Below, in pieces: positions 13,901 through 28,900 of a stretch of DNA of 64,000 nt. Location of the stretch: assembly GCF_000003815.2 (NCBI RefSeq), contig NC_049980.1, forward strand, positions 30,455,609-30,519,608, in the 5' to 3' direction. The notes under the pieces were generated by a model. The model saw nothing but the letters and a program-made list of their open reading frames with translations. It had not been told where the DNA came from and did no database searches. The first letter of the stretch is position 1, and each line of letters starts with the position of its first letter. The position numbers and the translations under genes are program-made. Source of the stretch: Branchiostoma floridae. Taxonomy: Eukaryota > Chordata > Leptocardii > Amphioxiformes > Branchiostomatidae.

Positions 13901-16900
13901 CATGCGAACGTATCTTCATCCTTGTTCACTTAGCACGTCTGTGAAGCAGAAAGAAAATTTACCCCTTCACCTGTAATCTAGAAACCATTCCCGGGGACTT
14001 GTTCTTCTTGCCTGCCAACTTTCATGTGTTTAATAAGAGAGTAGAGAGACTCATTTTAAAGGCGAGTGTGACCGCATCTGTAAGCAGCGATACCTATAGC
14101 TGCAGTACAATGTGAACCAGTCAGTATTGCCCTGAGGAAGGTGACAGGGTCTCACTGTCGGTGGAAATATCAAAATCAAAGGCTGTGTAAAAGGAGCCTC
14201 TTCACTCAGTGATGTACAAAACGTACGAAACTATATATTTTACGGGTGTTAGCAAAAGCTTAGTTCGTGGCTAGCTCCATCCTGACTGCAGACCAACTTA
14301 GACATACAAAGGGGTGGTATTAGGCAGGGAACTGTTTATTATTGCAAATTAAGCAAGTTTGTTTGTTTGAGGACCTATTAGGCCAAATGCCATGTAGTGT
14401 CCATCGAAGATAATCATATCATATTCCAGAACCAATAGGTCCATTAGGAACAGGAAGAGAAGAACCATATATGACAGGAACAGAGTTGATCATTTATCAA
14501 AGATTATAAAGATATATATAGTGTCTTTTCTATTTTCCACATTGTCAGAGAACTCACGTAAAACCCCGATTTAGTAAAACACACTGCCTTTTAATTTGTT
14601 TGCACTGTCAGCAAAAAGGTCTGTCCTTGTTACTATGCATACCATTGGCCTTTCCCGTCCGGTTTGATGACACTGAGAGATAGGGAGGGTCCTGGGAAAG
14701 GTCAGAAGTCATGACCTGTCAGGTCGGTCATTGCCCTCTTGGTTGTCACTTCCATTTTGTTATATTTCTGTAACTTTTTTGTCAATCAGTCTGTAAGTTA
14801 TTTTATTGTGTGGGGTCGTGTGGCGTCGTCAGTAGCGTAACTGCAAGATGTCTGGTACAGAACCTAGAGGTCCCGAGTTCAAATCCTATATTGCTGTTGA
14901 TATCGTGCTTCACATAACTTTCTTACTCCATCAGGCGTAAATTGGGTACCCGAATTCGGTTTGGGAGGTAAAAGACGGTGACTATTTTACCTTTTTAAGC
15001 TTGTCGTTCTGTGTATGTGACACGTTTGGAAAAAAGTGCAGTGCAGTGCAGTGAAACATTGTTCTTGTCAGTTCAAGAACAAATAAAGTTATTGCGTTAA
15101 ATACATTATAGAAACGTGTCAAATATGCTTTATCTAGTTAAGACTTCACGTCACTGCTATTCTTTTCTTCAGCCCAAAAGGTCAATCTCCGCCAAACATC
15201 AAAGTAAGTCCGTATGGTCCATTGTCAAACACGGAAGCATTCTTTCTTGTATCCACTGACGTAGCCACTCTCATTTATCTTAGCCTATTTTGGTTCACTG
15301 AATAAGGAATTCTCTCTAACCGAAACAGACTTGACCTCAAAACGTCCCCATATTTTATTTGCGAGCCTAAGTACACTCTGGTAACGTAACATCCATTATG
15401 TGAGTATGAAGACAAATTGGCTGTTTAGCCCATTTCAAATACCGCGAGTCCCCTCCACCGCTTTGTGTCATCCGGTGGAATTTGTCTTCTTTGCAATGAC
15501 CTTATTCTCTTTGGCCAGAATGCCACAACAATGTTTCTTTGTGGCCACAAACCCCAAATATAAAACTGTTATGAATGCCCAAGTGTTAGATACCATATAA
15601 ACATGTAACCCTGTCAGGGAGACATCGATACAACTGTTTATCCATTAGACACGTTTTTACTACAACCGAACGATGTTCTGATTTGGTGCTATGCTTGCAA
15701 AAGCGTTCGCAACCGACATGTTTTGCACAAGTGTTATGTCTCGATTAGTCTTGAAAAATTGGTACTGCCATAAGTCCGATCTCCGTCGGCACAATCAGAT
15801 GTTATTGATATATTATCCTTTGGCATGGCTTCTGACAACGCCAACGTTATCACGTCGTGTGCGAGTGTTATGTCTCTACTAGTCCCGGTATCGCTAGGCA
15901 TTTGGGATGCTGCCATAAGTTCCATTTCTGTCGACACATTCGGATATCGTTGATATAGTATCTTTTGGCTAGAGTCCTGACAACGCCAATGTGACCATGC
16001 CTAACATATACACATTTACAACCATTGTACCTGCCAGTCGGATACAGTGCTGACTAGAGAAAACTACAATTGAATTGTTGTGAAATTTGGTATGTTTTTC
16101 ATTATAGGTCCAGATTATAGACCCCCTGGTGGCTTTACCCAATACTACAGTAGAAGTTCTGGCGTTTCGCTTTTCGTTTACATTACTTTTGCTTTAAAAA
16201 AAACGGTAGGCCGCCTTTAAGCGCAATACAGCAGTTTCGTACAGTTACAGTGTACAAGATGCCTAGGATCGGGTTGTAAGGTTCACACGGTAATGCTCTT
16301 ATCGATACGTGTCATGGGTTCTTTAACGTGCTCTAGGTGTGGCTCTCCTCTAACCTGGACTTCCGGCTTTATGTCCCATCTGAAAGGACGTGCCTAACCG
16401 AAGCTCATTTTCGCCTGAGTCGAGTAAGAAAAAAGTGTAAAGTGATTACACAACGGTACAACTTTGGGGCATGCAAGGGATTCGAACAAAGGACCTTTAG
16501 ATTCTAATCTTATCAACAACCATAACCAGCAGACCACCTTGTCACCTAGCTAGCGTGGGTTTAATTGTCATGTTGTTGATTCTTGAGAGAGAATAATGCT
16601 CCCCTTGGGGTGTTCTTGTCAGTAACATATCGGCACACTCCGCCAGGTGTCAAGTGCGCCCGGTGTTCTGACGTCCCCGAACGTGCTGGAACCAAATGTG
16701 CAGGAATTCACAAGGGGCGACACACCTGGCCTGCACATCTCCTTCCTTCAAAAAAAGAAGGAAGTTGATATTATTGAGTCTTTGTTACTCTTTGTTAGTC
16801 TTTTTTCATCATTCTGATATATTCAAAACTTTTACCTCATTATCGCTGCAAAGAAATATGTTTTCCATTCTCTTGGTTCCTGGCTTCTTGCAGTTTTTTG

Positions 16901-19900
16901 TCTAACAAGGCTGCTCAGTGGAAGACCATTCACTGAAGCAGGTGTGTCCTTGTCACTGACAGGTCGCCACTCCCTGCTGATTGTCACGTGTACCCGGTGT
17001 TATGACGCCCCGAACGTGTACATGGCTTCACACCGGGACCAAATGTGCAGGAATCCATTCGGGGCGTTGCACCTGGTCTACACATCTCTGTCCATAAAAA
17101 GGAAGTTGACATAATTTTCATATCATTGGGTCTCCGTTAGTTTTTTTTTTTTTTGGCTTCCCCATTCTGATCTTAGCTCATTCAGAACTATCAGTCCAAA
17201 CCGCCTTTAAAGTATGTTTTCCATCCTCTTATTTCCGGGCTTCATACAGTGTTGTCCAGATGTAGACTATGTACTGAAGTAAGAGTGTCCTTGTCACTGA
17301 CAAATCCTGCTGGGTGTCACGTGTACCCGGTGTTATGACGCCCCGAACGTGTACATGGTTTCACACCGGGACCAAATATGCAGGAATCCACTCGGGGCGA
17401 TGCATCTGGTCTACACATCTCTGTCCATAAAAAGGAAGTTGACATAATTTTCATATCATTGGGTCTCCGTTAGTTTTTTTTTTGGGGGGGGGGGGGGCTT
17501 CCCCAGATTTCATCATTCTGATCTTAGCTCATTCAGAACTATCAGTCCAAACCGCCTTTAAAGTATGTTTTCCATCCTCTTATTTCCGGGCTTCATACAG
17601 TGTTGTCTAGATGTAGACTATGTACTGAAGTAAGAGTGTCCTTGTCACTGACAAATCCTGCTGGGTGTCCCGTGTACCCGGTGTTTTGACGCCCCGAACG
17701 TGTACATGGTTTCTCACCAGGACCAAATGTGCAGGAATCCACTCTGGGCGATGCACCTGGTCTGCACAACTCATGCACTCGGTCTGTCCGAAAACATCCA
17801 TCCGTCCGTCCATCCGTCAATGACACCGACTAGAACATTCCCCACATCGTTTAGCCAGAATGAAATTAGCGGACTACTTTGTGCTCTTTTAAAACTGTAA
17901 CGCGAACTGACAGTACGGGATCTAGTGTGTCCCGCAACTGCAGTCTTCCCTACTCCGTTCCCTCAGGAAGTCACGTACAACTACTCATGTCCTAACAGGA
18001 AAATAAGGACATAGGGCGGAGTAACGTTAGACCACAACTGCCCAGGCACGATCATACATGCTAGCAATGCTCACGTGCTAATACAAGTGGATTAACCCTT
18101 TGCTGTAGTGGCCTGTGTTACCCAAGGGCTATAGGGACGGAGATGGACACAGGCACCGCCGCTATAATTGTAGGCGTGTTTTTAAAAGCACTACAACGAA
18201 GGAGAAAACTGCACAAAATGACCTCTCGGAATCAATGCGTCTTTTCCTGAAGCCATCGACGTCTTCCTCCCTCTAGAATGTCCAAAAATGTCTTCAGTCC
18301 AAAAGTGGTAAGAGGCCCCCATGTGTCGCTATCATTTTGCTCATTCCACGTAGATAGACTCTTGAATTGATCCATCACCCAGGGCAACCCCTTTCTCGAG
18401 TCTCTCCATTGACCATGTATTTGGGCTGTTTTTCTTCTGGACCCCCCCTGCAAGACAAGACGAAGTCAGCATTAACACAAACTATACAGAGAACAGGTTC
18501 TTGATTCATCGTTTCACTGATATTTGATTGCACACTCACTATCACATCTGAAACGTTAAGGGCTGTGTGTATCGTTGACGTGCTACTGACACTGTCAAGA
18601 TGTTTGACAGCTCATCTTCGTCTTACCCACTCCACACACGAGCTTCTCTCATCAAGTCCTCATGGAAGATACGTGGCTTTCGTCAGGCATTTCAGTTATG
18701 AAGACCAGTTAATAGACTTATCTCAGAGTGCCCTCGATGTCACACATAGCCAACCATGACCTCCAGACTTCTCTGCACATGGTTGGGGTTTAGCACTAAG
18801 ATTATCTGTGGTTGGGAGTCGGTCGTCGAAGTTACGTACCTGCTAGCCTGATTGAATCTCGCTTATAGAAGCCCATCGGCCTCCTAGGGGCCAGTTACAG
18901 CCCCGGACAGCAGAGTTTGTGTTACACTGACTGCGTACCTGCTACTGATCTTAAAAATTCCTCTGAGCCAACCAACAATATATTTGGAAGCATGCATCAA
19001 AGTTAGGAAAGTCTAGTTTTGCTTGAATGTGAACCAAAGAGCGAACTGAAGCTAGAATAGGATAAATTTCAGGCTACTCCCAAACCAGCATCGATCTTGG
19101 TTTGGGGAGTAGTCGGGAGTAAAGTCGTGGGAAAGTTCTGAATGTTTGAGTACGGTTAACTTAACTTAAGGACATAGGTAGCGCCCTAGCTCTCGAAGCA
19201 GGCACGGAAGATCTGTAGCTGATAGCCAACAGGCAACACACTTATCATTCCTGACTCGAGCCTTGCGGGTCAAGCTACCCGATAAAGATCTCACCGCAAA
19301 CCTTAAGCATCTTAAGTAGGTGCTCTTGGGAACATCATCATTGTTAGCGTTGATACCTCTACATGCTGTAAGGCCTTGTTAACGCCTAGATGTTTACAGT
19401 GACATCACTTGATCTAGTCCGTATAGATATCATATACAGCTTTTCTACCACTATAACGTGCCGTTAAGAAACATCTAGTGGCAAAGTTGCCATGTCAACC
19501 ATTGCAAACAAGCTTAAGGTTGTTTTCGCGCTAAGACACACACATCTTTAACTACCTTAACTACTTGGGTCCTGGACAGTGTCAGCCTTACCGTGATCAA
19601 AAACACGTACATGCGGACCGCATCATGGCGTACGGCTAGTTTCTTTCCGCCACAAACAAGTAATAAAGCTGTGTCCATTCCTCGAGCAGAAATTGTGCAG
19701 TATCTCACTGAACTTGGGACACCGGTGCGGCACTCACTGCACTTCACTTGGGGTACCGGTGCGGCACTGCGGGGTTCGAAAGATTACTCAACAAATTTCA
19801 GAGAAGAGATAAAGAACGAATTTTCTTACGTTTTGTGTATCTTCTATGTCATATTTGTTTCGTACTACGCAATTATCTAAATTATGAAAAAAAAATCGGC

Positions 19901-22900
19901 GAAAACAACAGTGCCGCAGTGAACGAACCTGCAGTGAGATACCACCTTATTAGAAAGAGTCCATGTTTTTGTTTGGCCCCCCTGTGGGAACCTTGACCGT
20001 CTGACGTGCCAGGGTGAGGACGTGTAGTCCCCCGGAATGTCACCTGCCTCCTGCGTACACTGATTTATTGCCCTGATAGATGGTCCTCATGTCCGATAAC
20101 GGCAGGAATGTCCGCAATACGGTAATTAAAAGTCTCAACCTCGCGGGTTGGAAAGGGGAGATGCAGACACCTAAGCTTGCTCATTCATTGGGTGTCCAGA
20201 ATTTATGTCAATAACATATTTCCGCATTATCGTATTGCTTAATGTTAGAGTACACATCATATTTTTTAGTACTGCATTTCTTAATGCTAAAGGGCATATT
20301 AAAGGGTGGGTTTAGATCTGGAAACCCAAACTTACTCATTTCCTTCGTAGTTGTCACAATTTATAAAATATTTTTAGTACCGCATTGGAGAGGTTCAAAT
20401 ACGGAGACCCTGATGTGCTCATTTTCCACTGTAGATGCTGTGGTTCACTCAAGACTAGAAATGCCGGAGGTCGTAATATCAATAACATATTTCACGTGTG
20501 CAGTATTGTTTAATGTTAAAGCACAAACTCGGAAAAGTCTCCTCTTTGTGGGTTAGATGCAAATGTGTTCTTAGATCTGGAAACCCAAACGTACTCATTT
20601 CCTATCATAGTTGCAGTGTGTCAGTTTCATAAGATTAGAAATGCCGGAGGTCATTCAATAACATATTTCATGAGTTCGGTATTGTTTACTGTGAAGTTAT
20701 GGAGAGGTTCAAATGCAGAGACCTTAATGTGCACAGTTCCCATCTTAATGGTTCAGACTCAACATTAGAAATGCCGGAGGTCATTATATGAATAACATAT
20801 TTACTGAGTACCGTATTGTTTAATGTTAAAGGACATACCATGCTATAAATGTCCACAGCACAGGTGATTAAAAGTCCTGACCACGCGGGTTAGCAAGGGG
20901 AGATACAAACATGTACTTAGATCTGGAAACCCAAATTTCCTACCGTAGTTGCAATGTGTCAGTTTCATAAGATTAGAAATGCCGGAGGCCCTTACATCCA
21001 TAGCATATCTGTTGAGTACCGTATTGTTTAATGGTAAAGGAGAGGTTCAGATACGGAGACACTAACGTACTCATTTCCCACCTTAGTTGATGTGGTTCAA
21101 TCAAGATAAGAAATACCTGAGGTCATTATATCAATGTTGAATACCGTATTGTTTAATGTTAAAGGACACACCATGAATGCCCATAACAGGTGATTAAAAG
21201 TCCTGACCACGCGGGGTAGCAAGGGGAGACGCAGAGGTGGGTTCAGGTCCGGAAATGACAGCCGAGATCCTTGTCTCATTTCCGACCTTTTGTTTTCATC
21301 AATGGATGAAAGACCTTCATTGTGCATTCGTGCCTCCGAGCAGAGGTTTGACTCCGGCTGTTTCTTTTTACGTTTTTTTTTCAGCGTTTTTATCGGGCTT
21401 TCTACTTTGTACCGTTTTCTTGATTTCTCGAGCCCAGATATAAAGAAAACGGTACAAGATAGAAAGCCCGATAAAAACGCCTAAAAAACGACAGCTGGAG
21501 CCAAACCTCTGCTTGAAGTTGGAGGGTACCTCCAAGAGCTAGGAACGCACCGCCTATTGTATGACTTGACAAACGTATAACAAATTCATACAGGAAAGTT
21601 ATGGTAAAAGGCGGAGGTCTCTATACCAATAGCATGCCTGTATTCGGTGTTATAAGACGTCGAACATTATTTGGAGGACATAATCAGCACTAAAAACCAT
21701 TACTTTAGACCAAAGAATATCACACTAAGCACCTTTCTACCAGTTGTTTGAATCAAACTGTTAGATTACCGTCCTATCGCCATTCCGACCTTCAGATATG
21801 ATCTCCACGGGTCACATATGGAGTTTCTGACGTTTAGCAGTCACAAATTAAAACAAATATCCCTGTTTCGGGTTAAGGACACATACTTATAGAGGTTAGG
21901 AAGAACATCATTTCCCACAGATGCTCGGTCCGTCCTGTGTTTTGTCTCTGCCGGTTCTGTAATGGGATTTGATAGGCAGTCCCCGGACTTACTAAATGAT
22001 GATACGCGAGAACACTGTGTGCAATAATTAGGCCATGTTCAAGTATAAAGGTCAAATTCGGGGTACGTGAGTGGTAATATGATATGGGTCTACCCTATAT
22101 AGGACGACATCATTAGAAATTTAAACAATCGTGTTATGTTAGCATGAAAAGTCATCTGTGGTCCATAATTGCATTATGTGTTTATGACTGTCTTCTTATA
22201 TGGCAAACTGTTTCGGGTATATCTTAGCTAAAGCTATTGGTAATTGCACTGAGTCTGTCTAGGGTAGGGGGCAAATGATACGAATGAGTCTACTAAAAGA
22301 TGCCATTATCAAAACTTGTCAATTTTACGCCGTGTGTTTATCCTAAAAAATTACCTTCTCGTATTAATTTACATAATCTTTTAGGTATATCTTTACAAGA
22401 TTACGCGCCAAAGTTAAAGGTATGCGCGCTGTATAAAGCTAGAGTTTCTAGGGTGTGTTTGATTCCGTTTAGGGGGCGACATGATACGGATGAGTCATTG
22501 TCAAAACTTGTCAAAAAAAATTACGTTTTTATGTAAAAAAAGACAGCTTCTCGTATTTCATAATCTTTTTGTTATATCTGTACAAGATTACACGTCAAGG
22601 TTAACGGTATGCACACTAGCACTGTTTAGAGTGAGAGTTTATAGTTTGGATGTCTTGAGCATGTTAACACTAAGATGGTAACGACCCTGTTTGTACTAAA
22701 GATGTACGACATAACTGCATTAGCAAGAGCAAGGCCGTGACACCGAGCAGAGGTTACGTACACTCAAGAGTTTGAGTAAAGCTTATTAGTGGAACCCGGT
22801 TTGGTAGGAACACATGTGTCTTGTAACAAGTTCAGAGATAGGGTTGTTTAATGTGTGCTTAACTATATAGGCAGGTCGTTTAGGTGAATAATAACGGGTT

Positions 22901-25900
22901 AATGTCCTGACCTTAGGTGTATATGGTAACGTAAGACCCTGCCCGTTACGATAACCACCGAGTATATTGCCGATGAGGCGATGTATCAGTAATCTCTAAG
23001 CAGATGTATATAGGGAAAAGTCGCAAAGTTTCTCAAGCTCAAGGTTTCCGGGGCACCTGGCTAGAATTAAGAAAGCTTCAGTAAAACATTACGGTTCACC
23101 CCTTTACATCTACTTGGACATTATAGTTTATAAGGTGATGTCAGGATTCGGCTAGAGGAAAAGGCAGAAGATGTAAGAAAGACCTTGAAGTTTAACTGTA
23201 AGTGAATAAAACAAACAAACAAACAAACAAGTGATGAACCGTGTATAAGGCATTGTTGGGAATTCATGTGATAAGACTCTGTCTGGGCGATCGTCCATTC
23301 CATATAATTCGTGTGCATGGGCAGAAACTAAACAATGCGCGTATATTAGAAGTTCAGAGTCAATTGCAAATTTGGAGAAGCATGTACCATGTCATTAAGA
23401 AAGTTTACTTCCAAGACTAATTGCAAGAACATGATAGAGACACAGTGGGCACTTCTTTACATACAGACTACTTCAATACTAGTGTTGGCCATACATCAAG
23501 ACATTTTGGGTTTGGCTTTTTTTGAAGCCCCGCTTTTTTCTACAATCATGATATATGTCTGTATGTATTAAGGCCAGAGTAGAGATAAAGACAGCCTCTA
23601 ACCTGTACCAGGGCCTGAGCTGTACCTACAGTGTACACAGCAGATCGGCTGGCTTTATAGTCGCCTCTGTTGCACACATGAGGAAAACAAGCTGTTACAG
23701 CGGACAGACAAGGGTCAACGGCGAGGTCTCTCGTGCTGATACGCGAGAAACTCCCCCATCTACCAGCTCTCGGTTTCCTCGGATCCTTTGTGTACAGAAA
23801 GCATATTTTCGTGGTCAGCGGGGCATTCTTGGTCCCTGGGTCTAAAGATAGACAACACGCAACAGTGTTTGTTATTGTGTTAAGTCGTACAGAGAGAGCA
23901 CGTAGAACGAATGTTGGTGAAAGTATTGTCGAATAGTCTCCAAGCAGACGTTAGTGGGGAGGAATGGGACATTACGTTTTCTGTCCGCGGTCATATGGGG
24001 CATATCACAATCTTCCCAAACCTCTGCTTGGAGAATATTGTGGAGCTCTGTGCATAAGGGGATGGATAGATAGTTACTTACTTAATGTCTCTATTTTACG
24101 ATCACCATGCCTGAATAATATCTACTTCTGTGTCGGAGTATTTGTGCATTTATATTATTGGATAAATGATACCGTCCGATGATGCAGGAAGTATTAAGTA
24201 AAGGTTTGCATATATTCGCATAAATTAGCATGTATAATGACATGTTACTGACCATAAAAAATGGCGGTCTCGTCATGTTCAGGCTTTTAGACGATACAAT
24301 TGTCATTTTACATTACAACTCATGCAGTACAAGCAACGTGAAACAAGACGTGTCAGTGTACAAATTTAGACGAAAAAATTAGATTAAGACTAACGACAAA
24401 GTTTACACGAAGATACAAGGCAGGAAGCTATTCCGGAGTGTTGTACTTAACTCAAAGTGTCATAGATGTTGAATTATGGCAACATATCAGGTAGGTATAA
24501 TCATCTCAGGCAGGACATCATGTAGGACTCTTCTTAATGTCCGTCAAATCGAGTTTTCAAAGTGTTCGATCTCCATTTTCACTCATAGTTACATCGTCGT
24601 GTTTCTCCCCCTGGCCTATCCAGAATGTTTGGTACACGATAAAACACGATCTGCAGCCTGTGCCCTACAACAGACCTTTTTAGACTGTTTAGATGGGATT
24701 ATAATTACCAAAGTAGAACGCACAATGGGAGTCATTTAAGAGAGAACGCACTAAAAGCCCAAAGGTCGCGCGAGCTGCTCGGTGGTGGCGTCTTCGGTGT
24801 GCCATCACGCGGCGTCTAAACACGGGTTTAACATTCTTCCTCGGATCATCCTCGACAACCACAGCGACGGTTTTTACCGCCGCGGTCAGGATCTGACGAC
24901 TCCGATTGAAATACGACTCGATCTTCCGTCCACAACAACACCGCTGCTTGCACATGCTTAGCTTCTGAAAGGTCTGGGGCGAAATGGAAAGAGCACGATG
25001 AAAAGAGAAAACGTGGTCATAACATGCATTTCAGAGCAACTTCAGTTGTATCAGTGCCAGTGGAAAATATGCCCTAGTGTTGTCCAAGAAAATAATATCA
25101 GATAAAGAAGATATATGCCTGTCTATCTTGAACAGTTGACAATTCTCACAAGAGCCTGATACAATAAGCTATTTCACAATGTTCACTACGCATGTGCGGG
25201 CGACAGGGATTCTGGGTAATGTGTCAAAGGTGACGGCCCATGGGTGTGAATTTCGCTATTATGCTGGCGTCTTTACGTTCCGGACATTGATCGAGATTGA
25301 TAAGACTGTTTACTTCGGATGGGCCTTCAACTTTGACATATTACCCCGGATTCCTGTCGCTCGCGCATGCGTAGTGAACTCTGTGAAAGAGCTTATTGGC
25401 TGACAATCATTACAAGCTCTAAGTCAGCACACCTAACGGCTTGACATTACTGTGTAGCCATGGGTCATCCTGGCTGTCAACTTCAACACCGGTTGGGCCC
25501 GAGCCGAACTCTACTTCCAATTCTTCAAGTATCACTTATCAAGACCGTGTGCATTGGAGAAGTATTGTGCAACGCCTCACCCCGCCCGCCAGGGACGGCA
25601 GATGATGATGATCATTTTAGACCACTTTCGGATTACATGTTGCCACTCGTGCAATGTTTGCCGCGGACGCACACCGAAACAAACAGTGCAGGTGAAGTTA
25701 CCTCCGTTTTCACGGAGATACTGACAAAATACATGCAGATATACTGTCGCATATCTGAGATAATAACGTCCGACCGCCGACTGATTTGGAACTGCCTTAT
25801 TGCACTTAGGACTACATGTAGTTGAGTTGTTTCTTCACGATGTAGTCTATATGATACCCTGTTTTGTCTCGATGTGGTTGAGGTATCTAAACCATGCTTT

Positions 25901-28900
25901 GCTCAGCACAATAGACCTTGTTTCCAAAGAACATGTCTTTCGGCATATCAAAAAGTCAACAAGGGATAACGGGAGACAAAACAAAACTTCGCTTGTGCAG
26001 GGAACCGTCCATCTTGAAATGCTCTGTCGTTCGTTAGACTTGCATCCTTCAGGCCGTAGGAAACACTGATCACACTTCTTAACGTGTTTCCCCCGCGTGG
26101 TCTGACGACAATCTATCATCCACTGGATACAATGGCACTGTCACAAGTCTCGTCATCGGTTTACGTAACCTCGGCACGAAGCTTCGCTATGTTGCCGACT
26201 GCGGAGTGTACATAACAGCCCCAATGTGAAGTTTGTTTGTTTTAGAGGACCGGGAGGTTATACGAGCGCCGCACCGAGACGTGAACACTTAGAACAGGGT
26301 TCAGGAGAGCAGGGAGGTTCGTGTTAAAGTTGCCGTGTGGGAGGGAACCTCGATGGGAACAGTTGGTGTGCTCCCTGGCCAGCCTCCATCAGGACTTCCC
26401 AGAGGACTTCCTAAGGCTTACGTCACATTTCCGAAACGGGGCCCGGTCGTGATGTTTGCTGAAGCGAAAAATAAATAAAAGGAATATACAGAAATTTTGC
26501 TCCTGACTATTTTCTTTACATTCTGTGCGTTTTGTTTCCTTTCGTATCCTATCTTTCGCATCCGAAAGCTACCCGACCGGGTCTCGGGTTGGGAATTGAG
26601 ACCTAGGCCTAAGGCTTATGTCACATTTCCACAAAGGCGCCCTGCCGGATAGTTTGGGGGAACGGAAAGAACCATATAAAGGACAGAAAAACACACAAAA
26701 TGGACCAAAATAATTCAACAGCATGCCTTGTGTATACTTATTGGCATACACTTTCATTTTTCGTTTCCGCCGGGCCCCGGGTAGGAAATGTGATGTGTGA
26801 TGGCTCCCATGGCAAATTATCCCCCGTATATAGCCAGTGTATTCTGAAGGTAAATATTCCGCGTGGGAGCGAACCTCAGAGGTAACAACATTTGCCTCAC
26901 TGGCGCAGCAGTCGGAGGTTGTCACTGGTGCTGAATAATAATAATATCGGGTGTATTTGCAGCCAGTGCCATAGGCAGGTACCCAATGTATTGAGTAATG
27001 AGGCTGATTAACGTGGTCGAGGCACCTCCTCGACCACGGGACCCCCGTTTTACGTCCCTCCCGGAAGACGATTTCGTGGAAAGCTTCGTGAGGCTACAGC
27101 AATCCGGACGTCTTTGGTCATCCAAGACCGCGCGTTCCTTAACTTCTGAGATCGAGGGATCGGGTGTATACCAACGCGCCACGCGGCCGTAGCGAAGGAT
27201 GTTCCATTTGGATGTCCAAGAAGGGACATCGGTAATCTTTTGATGAGAAAAAAATACCCACTTACGTTACGTCCTTCGTTGACGGGCATTATCACACTCT
27301 AGAGTGACAGAACAAGCCTCAAACACAGGGCCTCTGGCTTTACGTCTCATCCGAGACGACGTCCCTAAGGGTGTGGTCACATAGGTCGTGCGGTCGTCGT
27401 GCAAGGACAGAAATTTATGTCTTCTGCAAAATTCAGCTGAACACAAAATCCTGTTTTGGATCCATGTCGACATTTGGTTCTGTCACGGTCTGCTAGAAAA
27501 ACCTATGGCATCAAAATCGTACGACGATCGCACGACCTATGTGACCGCGCCCTAACCGACGATAGGAACTCATTAACCTGAGTGAAGTGGGGACATTTGT
27601 GTAAAGTGCCTTTCCCATGGCACAATATGGTACTGAATCTAGAACCTGTTGCTTCCGGGCCAAAGAGTCTAACCCTGACGTCACAAAACGTCTGTTAAAG
27701 TCCTTCTAGTCACAAAAGTCTGGAAACAACACTTGAGTCTCCTGTGATTTTTGGCTACTTCATTTTTAACATTTGTCCCACCAACATAAACTTGTCAAAC
27801 CTGTGTAAGTGTTTCTATGGCAGCGGTGACAATAAAAACAAACTTTCACAGCTGTTACGAGTCTATCGCATTACTTAATGATAATCAATTATCCACGCTT
27901 AAATCTCAACTTCACGGGCAGTCACGGCCTGCTGTAACAATTATCCTTAGTCCGGTCTCTGCACGGCAAATCGGGATTTCACAACAGCTTTTAGCAACAA
28001 CCGCCGTACGACAGATTTTCAAGGCATTTCAATAGCATGTGCAAAGTTGGTCATAGCTTTAGACTGTAAACTTCGTGAAGTAAAGATCATTGTTTAAACA
28101 TTGTGACTTTATAACTTTAATACAGGACCAGCAACTACTGTAGATTGTGAAATATGTGCGGTGGTTTTATGGAGTTTTTTTTTAAACTTTAACCGCAAAC
28201 TCATGACGCTACGAACATGAGCCCTGCCTTGCACTCTGCTGACCACCACTGCCAACTTGTAACGCCTCCTTTTCGTTGCCTCCTTCCACGGAATTATAGT
28301 TAAATACGTCAATACCATAAGGGCCTTTAACGAGTCTACTAACTGCCTCTATGGTCGTGTATTCTACAAACTCAAACACAGTAAGTACAATTGCGAGAGT
28401 GAAGGCCGTGATTCCGTACCTATGCACTTCCTTACAAGTAATTCGCCAGACACAAGTGAGTGCCACACGTGTAGATTTCCGCTGTACAACGTAAGGAAGG
28501 TCAAGTTTAGACCACATGTGTTTGGACCATGCTGGCATTCCGGGTGGTTTGACTGGTAAGGACTAGCGATCGCTGAGCGACAATACAGCGACCAAGGTTG
28601 GATTTGTGTCATTTGGGATTTATCTTACTACTGGTATTTGATGCTCGATGTAAAAGTATGATTCTAAAGACAACAAAAACATGTAAAACGTGAAAATACA
28701 AGTTCTTTGTCTGTGAAATTTGTTCAGCAATCCGTCAAATGATTGACCGCTCAGCGGTCGAGGTCTCTAGTGGAAAAGGGGAGAGCAAGGTCGGGTCCGG
28801 GTCGTGTCTAAGACCCTGTTCACATGAAAAAATTGCAAGTGAGTTAAACAAGGAATCCGATTGAAATTTTCTATCGGATTAAAAAAAATGTGTTCACATG

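Noticed and set aside
25460-25825. 121-residue + strand frame
   Set aside because: No domain, no repeat support and no convincing splice context.
27094-27192. Possible functional 5S rRNA gene
   Set aside because: It is too diverged, the box C region is degenerate, and it continues into a SINE body.
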